Assembly: GCA_030039095.1 (NCBI GenBank)
Contig: JASHQP010000308.1
Coordinates: 1-14,886 of the forward strand
Origin: Streptosporangiaceae bacterium
GTDB taxonomy: Bacteria; Actinomycetota; Actinomycetes; Streptosporangiales; Streptosporangiaceae
Length of the DNA stretch: 14,886 nt
Reading direction: 5' to 3'
The position numbers and the translations under genes are program-made. Each line of letters opens with the position of its first letter. Positions within the stretch are counted from its first letter, which is position 1. The notes under the pieces were generated by a model. It saw only the letters and a program-made list of their open reading frames with translations, did no database searches and was not told the DNA's origin. Shown here piece by piece: positions 1 through 6,719 of this stretch.

Positions 1-187
1 GCAGCGTCACCCGCGCCGTCTCCGGCGGCCGCCCCCCCCACACCGCCTCCACCAGCTCCCCCGCACCCACCACCTCATTAGCACGCAACAACAACGCAGC
101 CAGCAGCACCCGCTGCTTACCCGCCGACACACTCACCCCCGACCCGCCAGCCCTCACCACCAGCGGCCCCAGCAGGCCAAATTCCAC
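1..187 (-). CDS. SARP/BTAD-family transcriptional regulator, N-terminal fragment (cut by window edge)
   Basis: Reading the minus strand from a GTG at 187 gives 62 residues beginning MEFGLLGPLVV. They continue through GKQRVLLAALLLRANEVV and ELVEAVWGGRPPETARVTL and run off the window. This is the OmpR-like winged-helix start of SARP/AfsR-type activators (trans_reg_C followed by a BTAD domain), which in actinomycetes commonly control secondary metabolism. The GTG is preceded by a GGGGAGG Shine-Dalgarno about 4 nt upstream, which fixes the start. Codon choice differs from the neighbours: TTG, CGT, GCT, AAT and GGT codons are common in this short stretch, whereas the other genes strongly prefer C or G at third positions. 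This hints at a separate history. Whether the full protein carries NB-ARC or TPR domains cannot be seen. It lies downstream of the oxidoreductase gene on the same strand, 116 nt after its stop. Family assignment is secure; the target is unknown. Confidence 0.85.
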   Translation of the reverse strand, partial: MEFGLLGPLVVRAGGSGVSVSAGKQRVLLAALLLRANEVVGAGELVEAVWGGRPPETARVTL

Positions 188-207
188 CGAGCCTCCCCGC
201 CGCGCGA

Positions 208-230
208 AATGCCGTCGGGAATGGCATTCC
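208..230. promoter_or_regulatory. Nested inverted repeats upstream of the SARP gene, candidate operator
   Basis: GGAATG-G-CATTCC at 218-230 is a perfect 6-bp-arm inverted repeat. It overlaps a second pair, AATGCC (208-213) with GGCATT (223-228). Both lie 21-43 nt upstream of the SARP GTG at 187, in the expected promoter/operator zone. The surrounding stretch 231-306 is noticeably more AT-rich than the rest of the window, as promoter DNA here would be. SARP proteins usually bind direct heptamer repeats, so the binder may be a different regulator. No direct evidence of function. Confidence 0.35.
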
Positions 231-303
231 ACTCGCCACGCTCATCGTAACGGGACGCGCATGAAACAATTTGCTAATACGGGATGTAGCGGTGAGAAGC
301 GAT

Positions 304-2610
304 TTAGCCGCCGGGCACCAGCGGCGGCGGGGAGCCCACGGTCACCGGTGGCGGCTGGCCGGCCCAGCGCTCGATCTCGACCAGTGCGTGCTGGCCGGCG
401 CAGCCCTGTGACAGCCGGGAACTCGGCACGTCGGCGGTCAGCACGTTGGGGTTGCCGTGCACGCAGAGCGGCGTCGGGGCGTCGCCGGGCACGGGGTCGA
501 ACCAGGCACCGGTCGGCAGCCGGACAACGCCGCGCCGGATCGCGGTGGTCAGCACGGCCCCGGCCAGGCAGGCGCCCCGGTCGTTGTAGACCCTCACGAC
601 GTCGCCGGCTTCGATGCCGCGGCCGGCCGCATCCCTCGGGTGCATCTGGATCGCCTCGCGGCCGGCGACCTTGGCCCGCTGGCTGGTCGCACCCACGTCC
701 AGCTGGCTGTGCAGCCGGGTCGCCGGCTGATTGGCGATCAGGTGCAGCGGGAACCGGCGAGCCAGCGGGGATCCGAGCCACTCGTCCGGCTCGAGCCACA
801 CCGGGTGCCCCGGGCAGTCGGCGTAGCCGAATCCGGCGATGGTCTCGGACGTGATCTCGATGCGCCCGGTCGGCGTGTGCAGGGGCGAGCGGGCCGGATC
901 GGCCCTGAAGTCCTCGAGCAAGGTGAAGTGCTCGGGGCCGGCGGGCAGCCGGTACTCCCCGGCCTCCCAGAACTCGGCGAATCCCGGCACGTCCTGGCCC
1001 TTGGCCAGCATGGCCTCGCGCCACTCCCCGTACATGTGCTCGAGCCACTGCCGGGCGTCCCGGCCCTCGGTGAAGGCCGGCCCGAACCCGAGCCGGCCGG
1101 CCAGCCCGGCGAGGATCTCGTGGTCGTCGCGGGCCTCACCGACCGGATCGGCGGCCTGGTGCATGGCGATCAGGTGGGTGTCCCTGCGACCGCTGCCGAT
1201 GTCATCGCGCTCCAGGCTGGTGGTGACCGGCAGCACGATGTCGGCGTGCCTGGCGGTGGCGGTCCAGTGCGGCTCGTGTACCACGATCGTGTCGGGCCGG
1301 CCGAACGCGGTGCGCAGCCTGCCCAGGTCCTGGTGGTGGTGGAACGGGTTGCCGCCGGCCCAGTAGACCAGCCTGATGTCCGGGTAGGTGAGCCTCCCGC
1401 CGTTGTAGTCGTAGGCGGAACCAGGGTTGAGCAGCATGTCGGCGATCCGCGCCACCGGGATGAACGTGCGCACCGGGTTGTGGCCCTGGCGCAGGGTCGG
1501 CAGCTTTGCCAGCGGGCCGTGGCTGCCGATGTCGCCCATGGAGCCGTAACCGTGGCCGAACCCGCCGCCGGGCAGCCCGATCTGGCCGAGCATCGCGGCC
1601 AGCGCCAGCGCGGCCCACACCGGCTGCTCGCCGTACCGGGTGCGCTGCAGCGACCAGGTCACCGTGATCAGGGTGCGCGCCGCGGCCATCCGCCGTGCCA
1701 GATCCCTGACCGCCTCCGGCTCGACGCCGCATAGCGCCCCGGCCCATTCGGCGTCCTTTTCCGCGCCGTCGGCCTCGCCGAGCAGGTACCGCTCGAACGT
1801 GTCGTAGCCGGCCGTGCAGGTGTCGAGGAAGTCCTTGTCGTGCAGGCCCTCGGTGGCGAGCGTGTGCGCGAGCCCGAGCATCAGCGCGACGTCGGTCGCC
1901 GGGATCACCGGGTGCCACTCGGCGTCCAGGAAGGCGGGCAGGTCGGAGCGCAGCGGGCTGATCATCACGATCTTGGTTCCCTTGGCCGCCAGCTCCGCGA
2001 GGTAACCCGGGGTGCCGTGCGTGGTCATCCCGCCCGGGGTGACGTACACGTTTTTTTCGGGGATGCCGCCGAACGCGACGATCAGCTCGGTGTTCGCCAC
2101 GATCGTGGGCCAGGACGACGCGCCGCGCAGCACCAGGCCGGCGCCACCGACCAGGTGCGGCAGCAGCACCTCCGAGGTGCCCAGGCTGTAGGTGTTGCGC
2201 GAGGCAACGTAGCCGCCGCCGAGCGCAAGGAACCGGTGCAGCTGGCTCTGCGCGTGATGGAACCGCCCGGCGCTGGCCCACCCGTATGAGCCCCCGAAAA
2301 TCGCTTCGCTGCCGTAGGTCGCGCGGACCCTTGCCAGCTCGGCCGCGACCAGGTCCAGCGCCTTGTCCCAGCTGACTTCGCAGAACGGGTCGTGCCCGCG
2401 CCGGTCACTCGGACCGGGGCCGTGCTCCAGCCATCCGCGGCGCACCGCCGGGCGCCGGACCCGGGTTGCGTGCCGGAACGCACCGGGGATGTTGCCCAGG
2501 AGCGGGGACGGCGCCGGATCCTCGGGGTGCGGCGTGACCGCGATCTGTCCGTCCGGCTCGGTCCGCACGCCGTAAGCGCCCCAGTGCGAAGTCGTCGGGC
2601 GCGTGCTCAT
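304..2610 (-). CDS. Molybdopterin-dependent oxidoreductase, biotin sulfoxide/TMAO/DMSO reductase group, cytoplasmic
   Basis: A 768-residue protein from ATG at 2610 to TAA at 304. The N-terminus (MSTRPTTSHWGAYGV) has no Tat signal and no Cys-x2-Cys-x3-Cys iron-sulfur motif, which matches single-subunit BisC-type enzymes rather than nitrate reductases or formate dehydrogenases. The block SYGWASAGRFHHAQ (108-121) and YSLGTSEVLLPH (141-152) corresponds to the active-site region of the DMSO reductase family, with Ser142 the expected molybdenum ligand. Tyr109 and Trp111 match residues linked to S-oxide use in DMSO reductase. The C-terminal third (HLIANQPATRLHSQLD onward) is the molydopterin dinucleotide-binding domain. 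The likely reaction is two-electron reduction of an S- or N-oxide such as biotin or methionine sulfoxide; the substrate cannot be read from sequence. It is transcribed divergently from the aminotransferase operon. In-frame sequence continues upstream to 2928, but only the start at 2610 begins the conserved domain, and the extension crosses the promoter region. Confidence 0.88.
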   Translation of the reverse strand: MSTRPTTSHWGAYGVRTEPDGQIAVTPHPEDPAPSPLLGNIPGAFRHATRVRRPAVRRGWLEHGPGPSDRRGHDPFCEVSWDKALDLVAAELARVRATYGSEAIFGGSYGWASAGRFHHAQSQLHRFLALGGGYVASRNTYSLGTSEVLLPHLVGGAGLVLRGASSWPTIVANTELIVAFGGIPEKNVYVTPGGMTTHGTPGYLAELAAKGTKIVMISPLRSDLPAFLDAEWHPVIPATDVALMLGLAHTLATEGLHDKDFLDTCTAGYDTFERYLLGEADGAEKDAEWAGALCGVEPEAVRDLARRMAAARTLITVTWSLQRTRYGEQPVWAALALAAMLGQIGLPGGGFGHGYGSMGDIGSHGPLAKLPTLRQGHNPVRTFIPVARIADMLLNPGSAYDYNGGRLTYPDIRLVYWAGGNPFHHHQDLGRLRTAFGRPDTIVVHEPHWTATARHADIVLPVTTSLERDDIGSGRRDTHLIAMHQAADPVGEARDDHEILAGLAGRLGFGPAFTEGRDARQWLEHMYGEWREAMLAKGQDVPGFAEFWEAGEYRLPAGPEHFTLLEDFRADPARSPLHTPTGRIEITSETIAGFGYADCPGHPVWLEPDEWLGSPLARRFPLHLIANQPATRLHSQLDVGATSQRAKVAGREAIQMHPRDAAGRGIEAGDVVRVYNDRGACLAGAVLTTAIRRGVVRLPTGAWFDPVPGDAPTPLCVHGNPNVLTADVPSSRLSQGCAGQHALVEIERWAGQPPPVTVGSPPPLVPGG

Positions 2611-2724
2611 GCCACGAAGCCTACGTGCGCTGATCGTCGGGGACCCGCAGCACCGGCCCGTCGGACCCTCACGGCACCTGCTGCCACCCCGGATTCCGGG
2701 CCTGGGACGCCTGCGCCCTCCGTA

Positions 2725-2753
2725 TTGAACATGCAAAGTATACAAGGTAGCGT
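2725..2753 (+). promoter_or_regulatory. Promoter of the aminotransferase-GntR-kinase operon (-35/-10)
   Basis: TTGAAC (2725-2730), a 17-nt spacer and TAGCGT (2748-2753) form a good actinobacterial vegetative promoter. Transcription would start near 2760, about 33 nt before the GTG at 2793. The spacer contains the palindrome GTATAC, a natural place for a repressor to act. Confidence 0.65.
2737..2743 (-). promoter_or_regulatory. Divergent -10 box (TATACT) for the oxidoreductase, overlapping a GTATAC palindrome
   Basis: On the minus strand 2742-2737 reads TATACT, an excellent -10 hexamer. The 16-18 nt spacing upstream shows no good -35 match, so it may need an activator or may be chance. It would leave a leader of about 120 nt before the ATG at 2610. 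It lies inside the spacer of the plus-strand promoter, so both promoters could not be occupied at once. The palindrome GTATAC (2738-2743) is a partial match to GntR-family operators (GTMTAKAC for the HutC subfamily). Confidence 0.4.
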
Positions 2754-2782
2754 CTGACCAGCCAGTTGCCCGAGAACCTTCC

Positions 2783-2786
2783 GGAG
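2783..2786 (+). promoter_or_regulatory. Ribosome binding site deciding the aminotransferase start
   Basis: GGAG at 2783-2786 sits 6 nt before GTG at 2793. A longer frame could start at TTG 2766, but that codon has no Shine-Dalgarno and would lie only about 6 nt from the predicted transcription start. GTG 2793 is therefore preferred. Confidence 0.65.
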
Positions 2787-2792
2787 ACGCGT

Positions 2793-4142
2793 GTGACCTT
2801 CGATCAGCGCTACGAGAACTGGGCGCATCGCTCACATGAGCTCTTCGACCTGGCCAGCCGGTACATCCCCGGCGGAGCGGGCAGCAGCGCCCGGACGGTG
2901 AAGTTCGGGTGGCGGCCGTACCCGCCATTCATCGCGGAGGGCAGCGGGTCCCGGCTGCGCGACGTCGACGGCCACGAGTACGTCGACTGTCTGCTGGGCC
3001 TGGGCCCGATGATTCTGGGCCACCGGCACCCGGCGGTCACCCGGGCCGTTGCCGACGCGATCACCGAGCTCGGCACCTGCTTCGGACTGCCCTACGAGCT
3101 GGAGATCGAGGCCGCGCGGAAGGTCGTCGAGGCGGTGCCAGGGGTCGACTTGGTGCGCTTCTCCAACTCCGGCAGCGAGGTCGTGGGCACCGCGGTGCGG
3201 CTGGCCCGCGCGTACACCGGCCGTCATCTGCTGATCCGGTTCGAAGGGCACTACCACGGCTGGCAGGACACGGTTTACTGGAGCAACCACGTCGAGCCCG
3301 CGGTCGCGGGCCCGGCCAGCCGGCCACGGCCGGTGCCGTCCGGACCGGGCGTTCCCGAGGAGCTTGCCGGCAGCCTTATCGTCCTGACCTGGAACGACCC
3401 CGAGAGCTTCGCCGCGGTGATGGCCGAGCACGGGGACGAGGTCGCCGCCGTGATCACCGAGCCTGTCATGCTCAACACCGGGTGCATCCTGCCCCAGCCC
3501 GGCTACCTGGAGCTGCTGCGGGAGCAGACCCGCGCTCACGGGACCCTGCTGATCTTCGACGAGGTCATCACCGGCTTCCGGTTCGCCCGCGGCGGAGCGC
3601 AGGAGTTCTTCGGCGTCACCCCGGACCTGACCACGATGGCCAAGGGGATCGGCGGCGGGTTCCCGGTGGCCGCGATCGGCGGCAGTCGCGAGGTGATGGG
3701 GATGATCGCGGACGGCCGGTACTCGCACTCCGGGACGTACAACGCCAACACGGTGGCGTGCGCCGCGGTCAGCGCCACGATGGACGTGCTGGCCGGGCCC
3801 GGCCTCTTCGAGCGGCAGCGGGCGCTCGGCGAGGCGCTGATGAGCGGCCTGCGCAAGCTCGCCGCCGACGCCGGCCTGCCGGTGATCGTCGAGGGACTCG
3901 GCACCGTCTTCCAGCTGTGGTTCAGCGAGCACCCGATCCGCAGCTGGCGGGACGCGCAACGGTACGCGGACGAGGCCCTGTTCACCAGGTGGTGGCGCGA
4001 GATGCTGCTGCGCGGCGTCTTGTTCCACCCGAGCCAGTACGAGAACCTGTTCCTGTCGCTGGTGCACACCAGGGACGACGTTGACCACATGCTGGAAGCG
4101 GCCGAGCAGGCATTCGCCGTGATCAGCAGCACGGCCAGCTAG
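2793..4142 (+). CDS. Class III PLP-dependent aminotransferase, glutamate-1-semialdehyde aminomutase-like
   Basis: A 449-residue fold-type I PLP enzyme. Visible landmarks are SNSGSEV (124-130) for phosphate binding, GHYHGW (152-157) with the aromatic residue that stacks on the cofactor, IFDEVITGFR (254-263) with Asp256 contacting the pyridine nitrogen, and TTMAKGIGGGFPVAAIGG with Lys284 as the Schiff-base lysine. These resemble HemL (glutamate-1-semialdehyde 2,1-aminomutase). However, it sits with a GntR/UTRA regulator and a sugar kinase and not with haem genes, so a catabolic aminotransferase or aminomutase acting on an amino-aldehyde, amino-alcohol or oxidised sugar is more likely than tetrapyrrole synthesis. 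It is the first gene of its operon, with its own promoter and Shine-Dalgarno, and ends 14 nt before the regulator gene. Class assignment is firm; substrate unknown. Confidence 0.88.
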   Translation: MTFDQRYENWAHRSHELFDLASRYIPGGAGSSARTVKFGWRPYPPFIAEGSGSRLRDVDGHEYVDCLLGLGPMILGHRHPAVTRAVADAITELGTCFGLPYELEIEAARKVVEAVPGVDLVRFSNSGSEVVGTAVRLARAYTGRHLLIRFEGHYHGWQDTVYWSNHVEPAVAGPASRPRPVPSGPGVPEELAGSLIVLTWNDPESFAAVMAEHGDEVAAVITEPVMLNTGCILPQPGYLELLREQTRAHGTLLIFDEVITGFRFARGGAQEFFGVTPDLTTMAKGIGGGFPVAAIGGSREVMGMIADGRYSHSGTYNANTVACAAVSATMDVLAGPGLFERQRALGEALMSGLRKLAADAGLPVIVEGLGTVFQLWFSEHPIRSWRDAQRYADEALFTRWWREMLLRGVLFHPSQYENLFLSLVHTRDDVDHMLEAAEQAFAVISSTAS

Positions 4143-4156
4143 GGTGATGGTTCGCT

Positions 4157-5077
4157 ATGGTGCTCGATCTTGGCGGCAGCCGGCCGGAGCGTCCCGGGCG
4201 CGCGAAATCTGCGGGCGGGTCCGGGGGCCTGCTGTACGAGCAGGTGGTCGAGTACGTGGAGAAGCTCGTGTCCGAGCGCGGGCTGGCTCCGGGTGACCTG
4301 CTGCCAACCTATTCCGAGCTGGCTGAGGCCGTCGGCGTCAGCCTGATCACCGTCCGCCGGGCGCTAGACGAACTCGAGCGAGCGGGCCGGGTCCGCCGCC
4401 ATCAGGGCCTGGGAACGTTCCTGGCCCGGCCCCGGATCCTGACCGAGCCAGCCCGGGCCGGCAGCCTGCTCGGCACACTGTCCGAAGGCGAGCAATCCCG
4501 CTCGCCCGAAGTGCTGGACACCCGGGTCCTGGGCATCCAGCGCGGCCTGCCCTCCGGCGACATAGCCCGCGCGCTGCAGATCAGGGAGGACTCCCAGGTC
4601 TGGCAACTGCGGCGGCAGCGCCTGATCGACGGGCAGCCCGCGGTGGTCGAGACCTCGGTCATTCCCACCTCACTGGCCCCCGAACTGGACCGGCTGGTGC
4701 GGCTGCAGGGTGGCTCCCTCTACGACCTGCTCGGCCGCGAATACGGCCTCGTCGACGAGTTCGAGGAACAGTACCTCGAGGTCATCCTGCCCACCCTCGA
4801 GGAACGCCGGCTGCTGAGCATCCCCTCCCGCACCCAGGTCGTGCGGATACGCGGGCTGAGCATGGACACGTCAGGAACCCCGTTCGACTGCTTCGAGCAG
4901 CTCTACCCGGCAGCCGAGTTCGCGTTCGCGATCTCCGGCAGCACGTCACGCCACCTGCTGCCCACCCCCGGATTCCAGGACTGGGACGTCCGGGCCCTGC
5001 CCGACACCATCGCGCCATCCGTCACCCAGCGCCCTGCGCGCACCCGCCCGCCCGCTGCGCGGCGCAAGCGCACATGA
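4157..5077 (+). CDS. GntR-family transcriptional regulator, HutC subfamily (UTRA domain)
   Basis: A 306-residue protein. The N-terminal winged helix covers about residues 26-92: LLYEQVVEYVEKLV, then LAPGDLLPTYSELAEAVGVSLITVRRALDEL, then the wing GRVRRHQGLGTFLARPR. This is typical GntR. A UTRA effector-binding domain follows at about 100-270, with the conserved run VWQLRRQRLIDGQPAVVETS and LYPAAEFAFAIS at its end. A basic, Pro/Arg-rich tail of about 25 residues ends the protein and is probably disordered. Such proteins usually repress nearby catabolic genes until a small metabolite (often a sugar phosphate or amino acid derivative) binds UTRA. Lying between the aminotransferase and the kinase, it most likely controls this operon and perhaps the divergent oxidoreductase through the site near 2738. 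GGTGATGG upstream of the ATG gives only a loose Shine-Dalgarno. Its TGA overlaps the next small frame as ATGA. Confidence 0.92.
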   Translation: MVLDLGGSRPERPGRAKSAGGSGGLLYEQVVEYVEKLVSERGLAPGDLLPTYSELAEAVGVSLITVRRALDELERAGRVRRHQGLGTFLARPRILTEPARAGSLLGTLSEGEQSRSPEVLDTRVLGIQRGLPSGDIARALQIREDSQVWQLRRQRLIDGQPAVVETSVIPTSLAPELDRLVRLQGGSLYDLLGREYGLVDEFEEQYLEVILPTLEERRLLSIPSRTQVVRIRGLSMDTSGTPFDCFEQLYPAAEFAFAISGSTSRHLLPTPGFQDWDVRALPDTIAPSVTQRPARTRPPAARRKRT

Positions 5078-5151
5078 CCGGCCACCGCCCGCCGCCCCCG
5101 ATGTCCAGCCACGGAGACACCGTCGAGGCCGATCTGGCCGGATCGTCGTGA
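5074..5151 (+). CDS. Candidate 25-codon relay ORF between the GntR and kinase genes
   Basis: ATG at 5074 overlaps the GntR stop (ATGA, 5074-5077). The frame runs 25 codons (MTGHRPPPPMSSHGDTV and so on, ending DLAGSS) and stops with TGA at 5149-5151, overlapping the kinase GTG as GTGA (5148-5151). No strong Shine-Dalgarno precedes it, which would fit initiation by terminating ribosomes. The peptide matches nothing I recognise and may matter only as a ribosome path across the gap. An internal in-frame ATG lies at 5101. It could be chance: a 70-nt high-GC gap is often open in one frame, but having both ends overlap exactly is less common. Confidence 0.35.
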   Translation: MTGHRPPPPMSSHGDTVEADLAGSS

Positions 5152-6719
5152 CCGGCGGAGAGGCTTCGGCCCTGGGGGGGTCGCGGGGGGTGTCCCCCAG
5201 CGGGTCTGTCTACGTTGGCCTGGATCTCGGCACCTCCGGGCTGAAGGGGGTGGCCCTCGACGCGTCGGGCGCGGTGATCGCCAGGGGCAGTGCCGTCTAC
5301 CCGACGCACAGGCCCGCCCCTGGATCCTCGGAGCAGGCGCCACGGGACTGGATCGCCGCGGCGGAAGCGGTGCTCGGCCAGCTCGACGGCGCCGCACCGG
5401 CCCGGCGCTGGCGCGGCATCGGCCTGTCGGCGATGATCCCGACCCTGGTCACGGTCTCCACCGACGGCGAGCCGACCGGCCCGGCAATCACCTGGCAGGA
5501 CAGTCGCGCCGACGCCTACGGCGACGAGCTGCGCGAGCTGCGCGGTGGCGATGCGCTGTACCGGGCGACGGGGCAGTGGGTGGACGGCCGCTACCTGCTG
5601 CCGATGTTCCTGCGGGTCGCCGAGGAAGAGCCGGCCAGGGCCGCTGCGACCACCCGGCTGCTCTCGGCGAAGGACTACCTGTTCGCGTGGCTGACCGGGG
5701 AGATCGCGACCGACCCGAGCACCGCCTCCGGCTTCGGCTGCTACCAGCTGGGATCCGGCGTCTGGGACGCCGAGGTCCTCGCTGCCGCAGCGAGCCTGCC
5801 CGTCTCGCCTGCGGCATTCCCGTCGCTCCCGACAGTGCTGCCGTCACTGGCCGCTTTCCCGCTGCGGGACGAGCTTGCGTCGCGGCTGGGCTCTCGCCGG
5901 ATCCCGGTCTGCCTGGGCGCGGCCGACTCGGTGCTCGGCGCGCTCGGCCTTGGTGTCCGCCGGCCGGGCCAGGTCGCATACATCGCGGGCACCAGCAACG
6001 TGATCATGGGACTGTCGGACCGGCTGGTCACCGACCCTGGTCACCGGTTCCTCGTCACCCCGATGACCGAGCCGGGCCTGTGGGGCCTGGAGATGGACCT
6101 GCTGGCCACGGGTGGCGCCATCAGCTGGCTCGCCGGGCTGCTCGGCAACGGCCTGGCCGGTGGTGACTCGGGCGAGGCTGCCCTGGTCGCCCTTGCCGCC
6201 GGCGTCGACCCCGCGGACGCGCCGCTCGTCTTGCCGTACCTGAGCCCGGGCGAGCAGGGCGCACTCTGGGACCCGCTGCTGCACGGCACGTTCGTCGGGC
6301 TCCAGCTTGGCCACGGTCGCCCGCACCTGGCACGCGGCCTGGTCAACGGCATCGTGCTGGAAAGCCGCCGCTGCCTGGAGGTGCTGGACGAGACCGGCGA
6401 CTTCAGCGGCGAGATCCAGGTGGCGGGGGGCAGCGCGGCCGGGCCCGGATTCCGCGCCGACCTGGCGGACGCGACCCGGCGGCGGGTGAACATGCCCGAC
6501 GACGGCGACACCGGGTACTCGGCGCGCGGCGCCGCGCTGCTCGCGGCCCGCAGCTCCCAGCCTGACTGGCCGCCATCCGAGGCTGCCGGCTTCCGGTCGG
6601 CCGCCGAGCCCGACCCCGATCGTGCCGCGCTGTGGGACACCCTGTGGGCGCACTACGAGGACGCCCGCGAATCGATCACCCGCCACTACCACGCCAGCGC
6701 AGGCCGCCAGGCAACCTAG
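5148..6719 (+). CDS. FGGY-family carbohydrate kinase, xylulokinase-like
   Basis: A 523-residue ATP-dependent sugar or polyol kinase with the actin-like fold. The first nucleotide-binding loop is VGLDLGTSGLKG (23-34). WQDSRA (116-121) and KDYLFAWLTG (175-184) are typical FGGY_N blocks. GAADSVLGALG (257-267) carries Asp260 at the catalytic-base position, and GGSAAGPGF in the C-terminal domain matches the ATP-side signature. Overall it resembles XylB, but family members also phosphorylate ribulose, erythritol, glycerol and related substrates. Two starts are possible. GTG 5148 overlaps the preceding small frame as GTGA. GTG 5190 lies just ahead of the conserved domain but within a G-run/C-run hairpin. 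Residues 2-20 from the longer start look unconserved and Gly/Ser-rich. The gene is third in an operon with the aminotransferase and regulator, so the substrate is probably linked to the aminotransferase product. Its TAG shares the CTAG at 6716-6719 with the opposing dinB stop. Confidence 0.88.
   Translation: MTGGEASALGGSRGVSPSGSVYVGLDLGTSGLKGVALDASGAVIARGSAVYPTHRPAPGSSEQAPRDWIAAAEAVLGQLDGAAPARRWRGIGLSAMIPTLVTVSTDGEPTGPAITWQDSRADAYGDELRELRGGDALYRATGQWVDGRYLLPMFLRVAEEEPARAAATTRLLSAKDYLFAWLTGEIATDPSTASGFGCYQLGSGVWDAEVLAAAASLPVSPAAFPSLPTVLPSLAAFPLRDELASRLGSRRIPVCLGAADSVLGALGLGVRRPGQVAYIAGTSNVIMGLSDRLVTDPGHRFLVTPMTEPGLWGLEMDLLATGGAISWLAGLLGNGLAGGDSGEAALVALAAGVDPADAPLVLPYLSPGEQGALWDPLLHGTFVGLQLGHGRPHLARGLVNGIVLESRRCLEVLDETGDFSGEIQVAGGSAAGPGFRADLADATRRRVNMPDDGDTGYSARGAALLAARSSQPDWPPSEAAGFRSAAEPDPDRAALWDTLWAHYEDARESITRHYHASAGRQAT
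5172..5200. repeat. G-run/C-run hairpin at the kinase start
   Basis: CTGGGGG (5172-5178) pairs with CCCCCAG (5194-5200). An alternative inner pairing is GGGGG (5186-5190) with CCCCC (5194-5198) across TGT. In the mRNA this would bury the alternative GTG start at 5190. It resembles two other G/C-run hairpins in this window, at 7778-7802 and 8973-8996. Confidence 0.55.
6716..6719. other. Shared CTAG: overlapping stop codons of convergent kinase and dinB genes
   Basis: The palindrome CTAG supplies TAG for the kinase (6717-6719, plus) and TAG for dinB (6718-6716, minus). The transcripts therefore have no intergenic space, and any terminator must lie inside the opposing coding region, giving overlapping 3' ends. 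Confidence 0.85.

Noticed and set aside
457..1734. Long plus-strand open frame opposite the oxidoreductase gene
   Set aside because: It is a shadow of the real gene in high-GC DNA: Arg/Gly/Pro/Val/Gln-heavy composition, no domain, no Shine-Dalgarno.
2050..2056. Programmed frameshift as an established feature
   Set aside because: The full-length zero-frame product is intact with all expected domains, and no defined downstream stimulator is visible. Kept only as a low-interest finding.
2611..2928. N-terminal extension of the oxidoreductase to 2928
   Set aside because: It would cross the divergent promoter and the start of the aminotransferase, and homologous sequence begins only at the ATG at 2610. 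It does not encode a Tat signal.
2832..4088. 418-codon minus-strand frame opposite the aminotransferase
   Set aside because: It mirrors the coding strand and has no recognisable fold or start signal; the opposing frame carries all PLP motifs.
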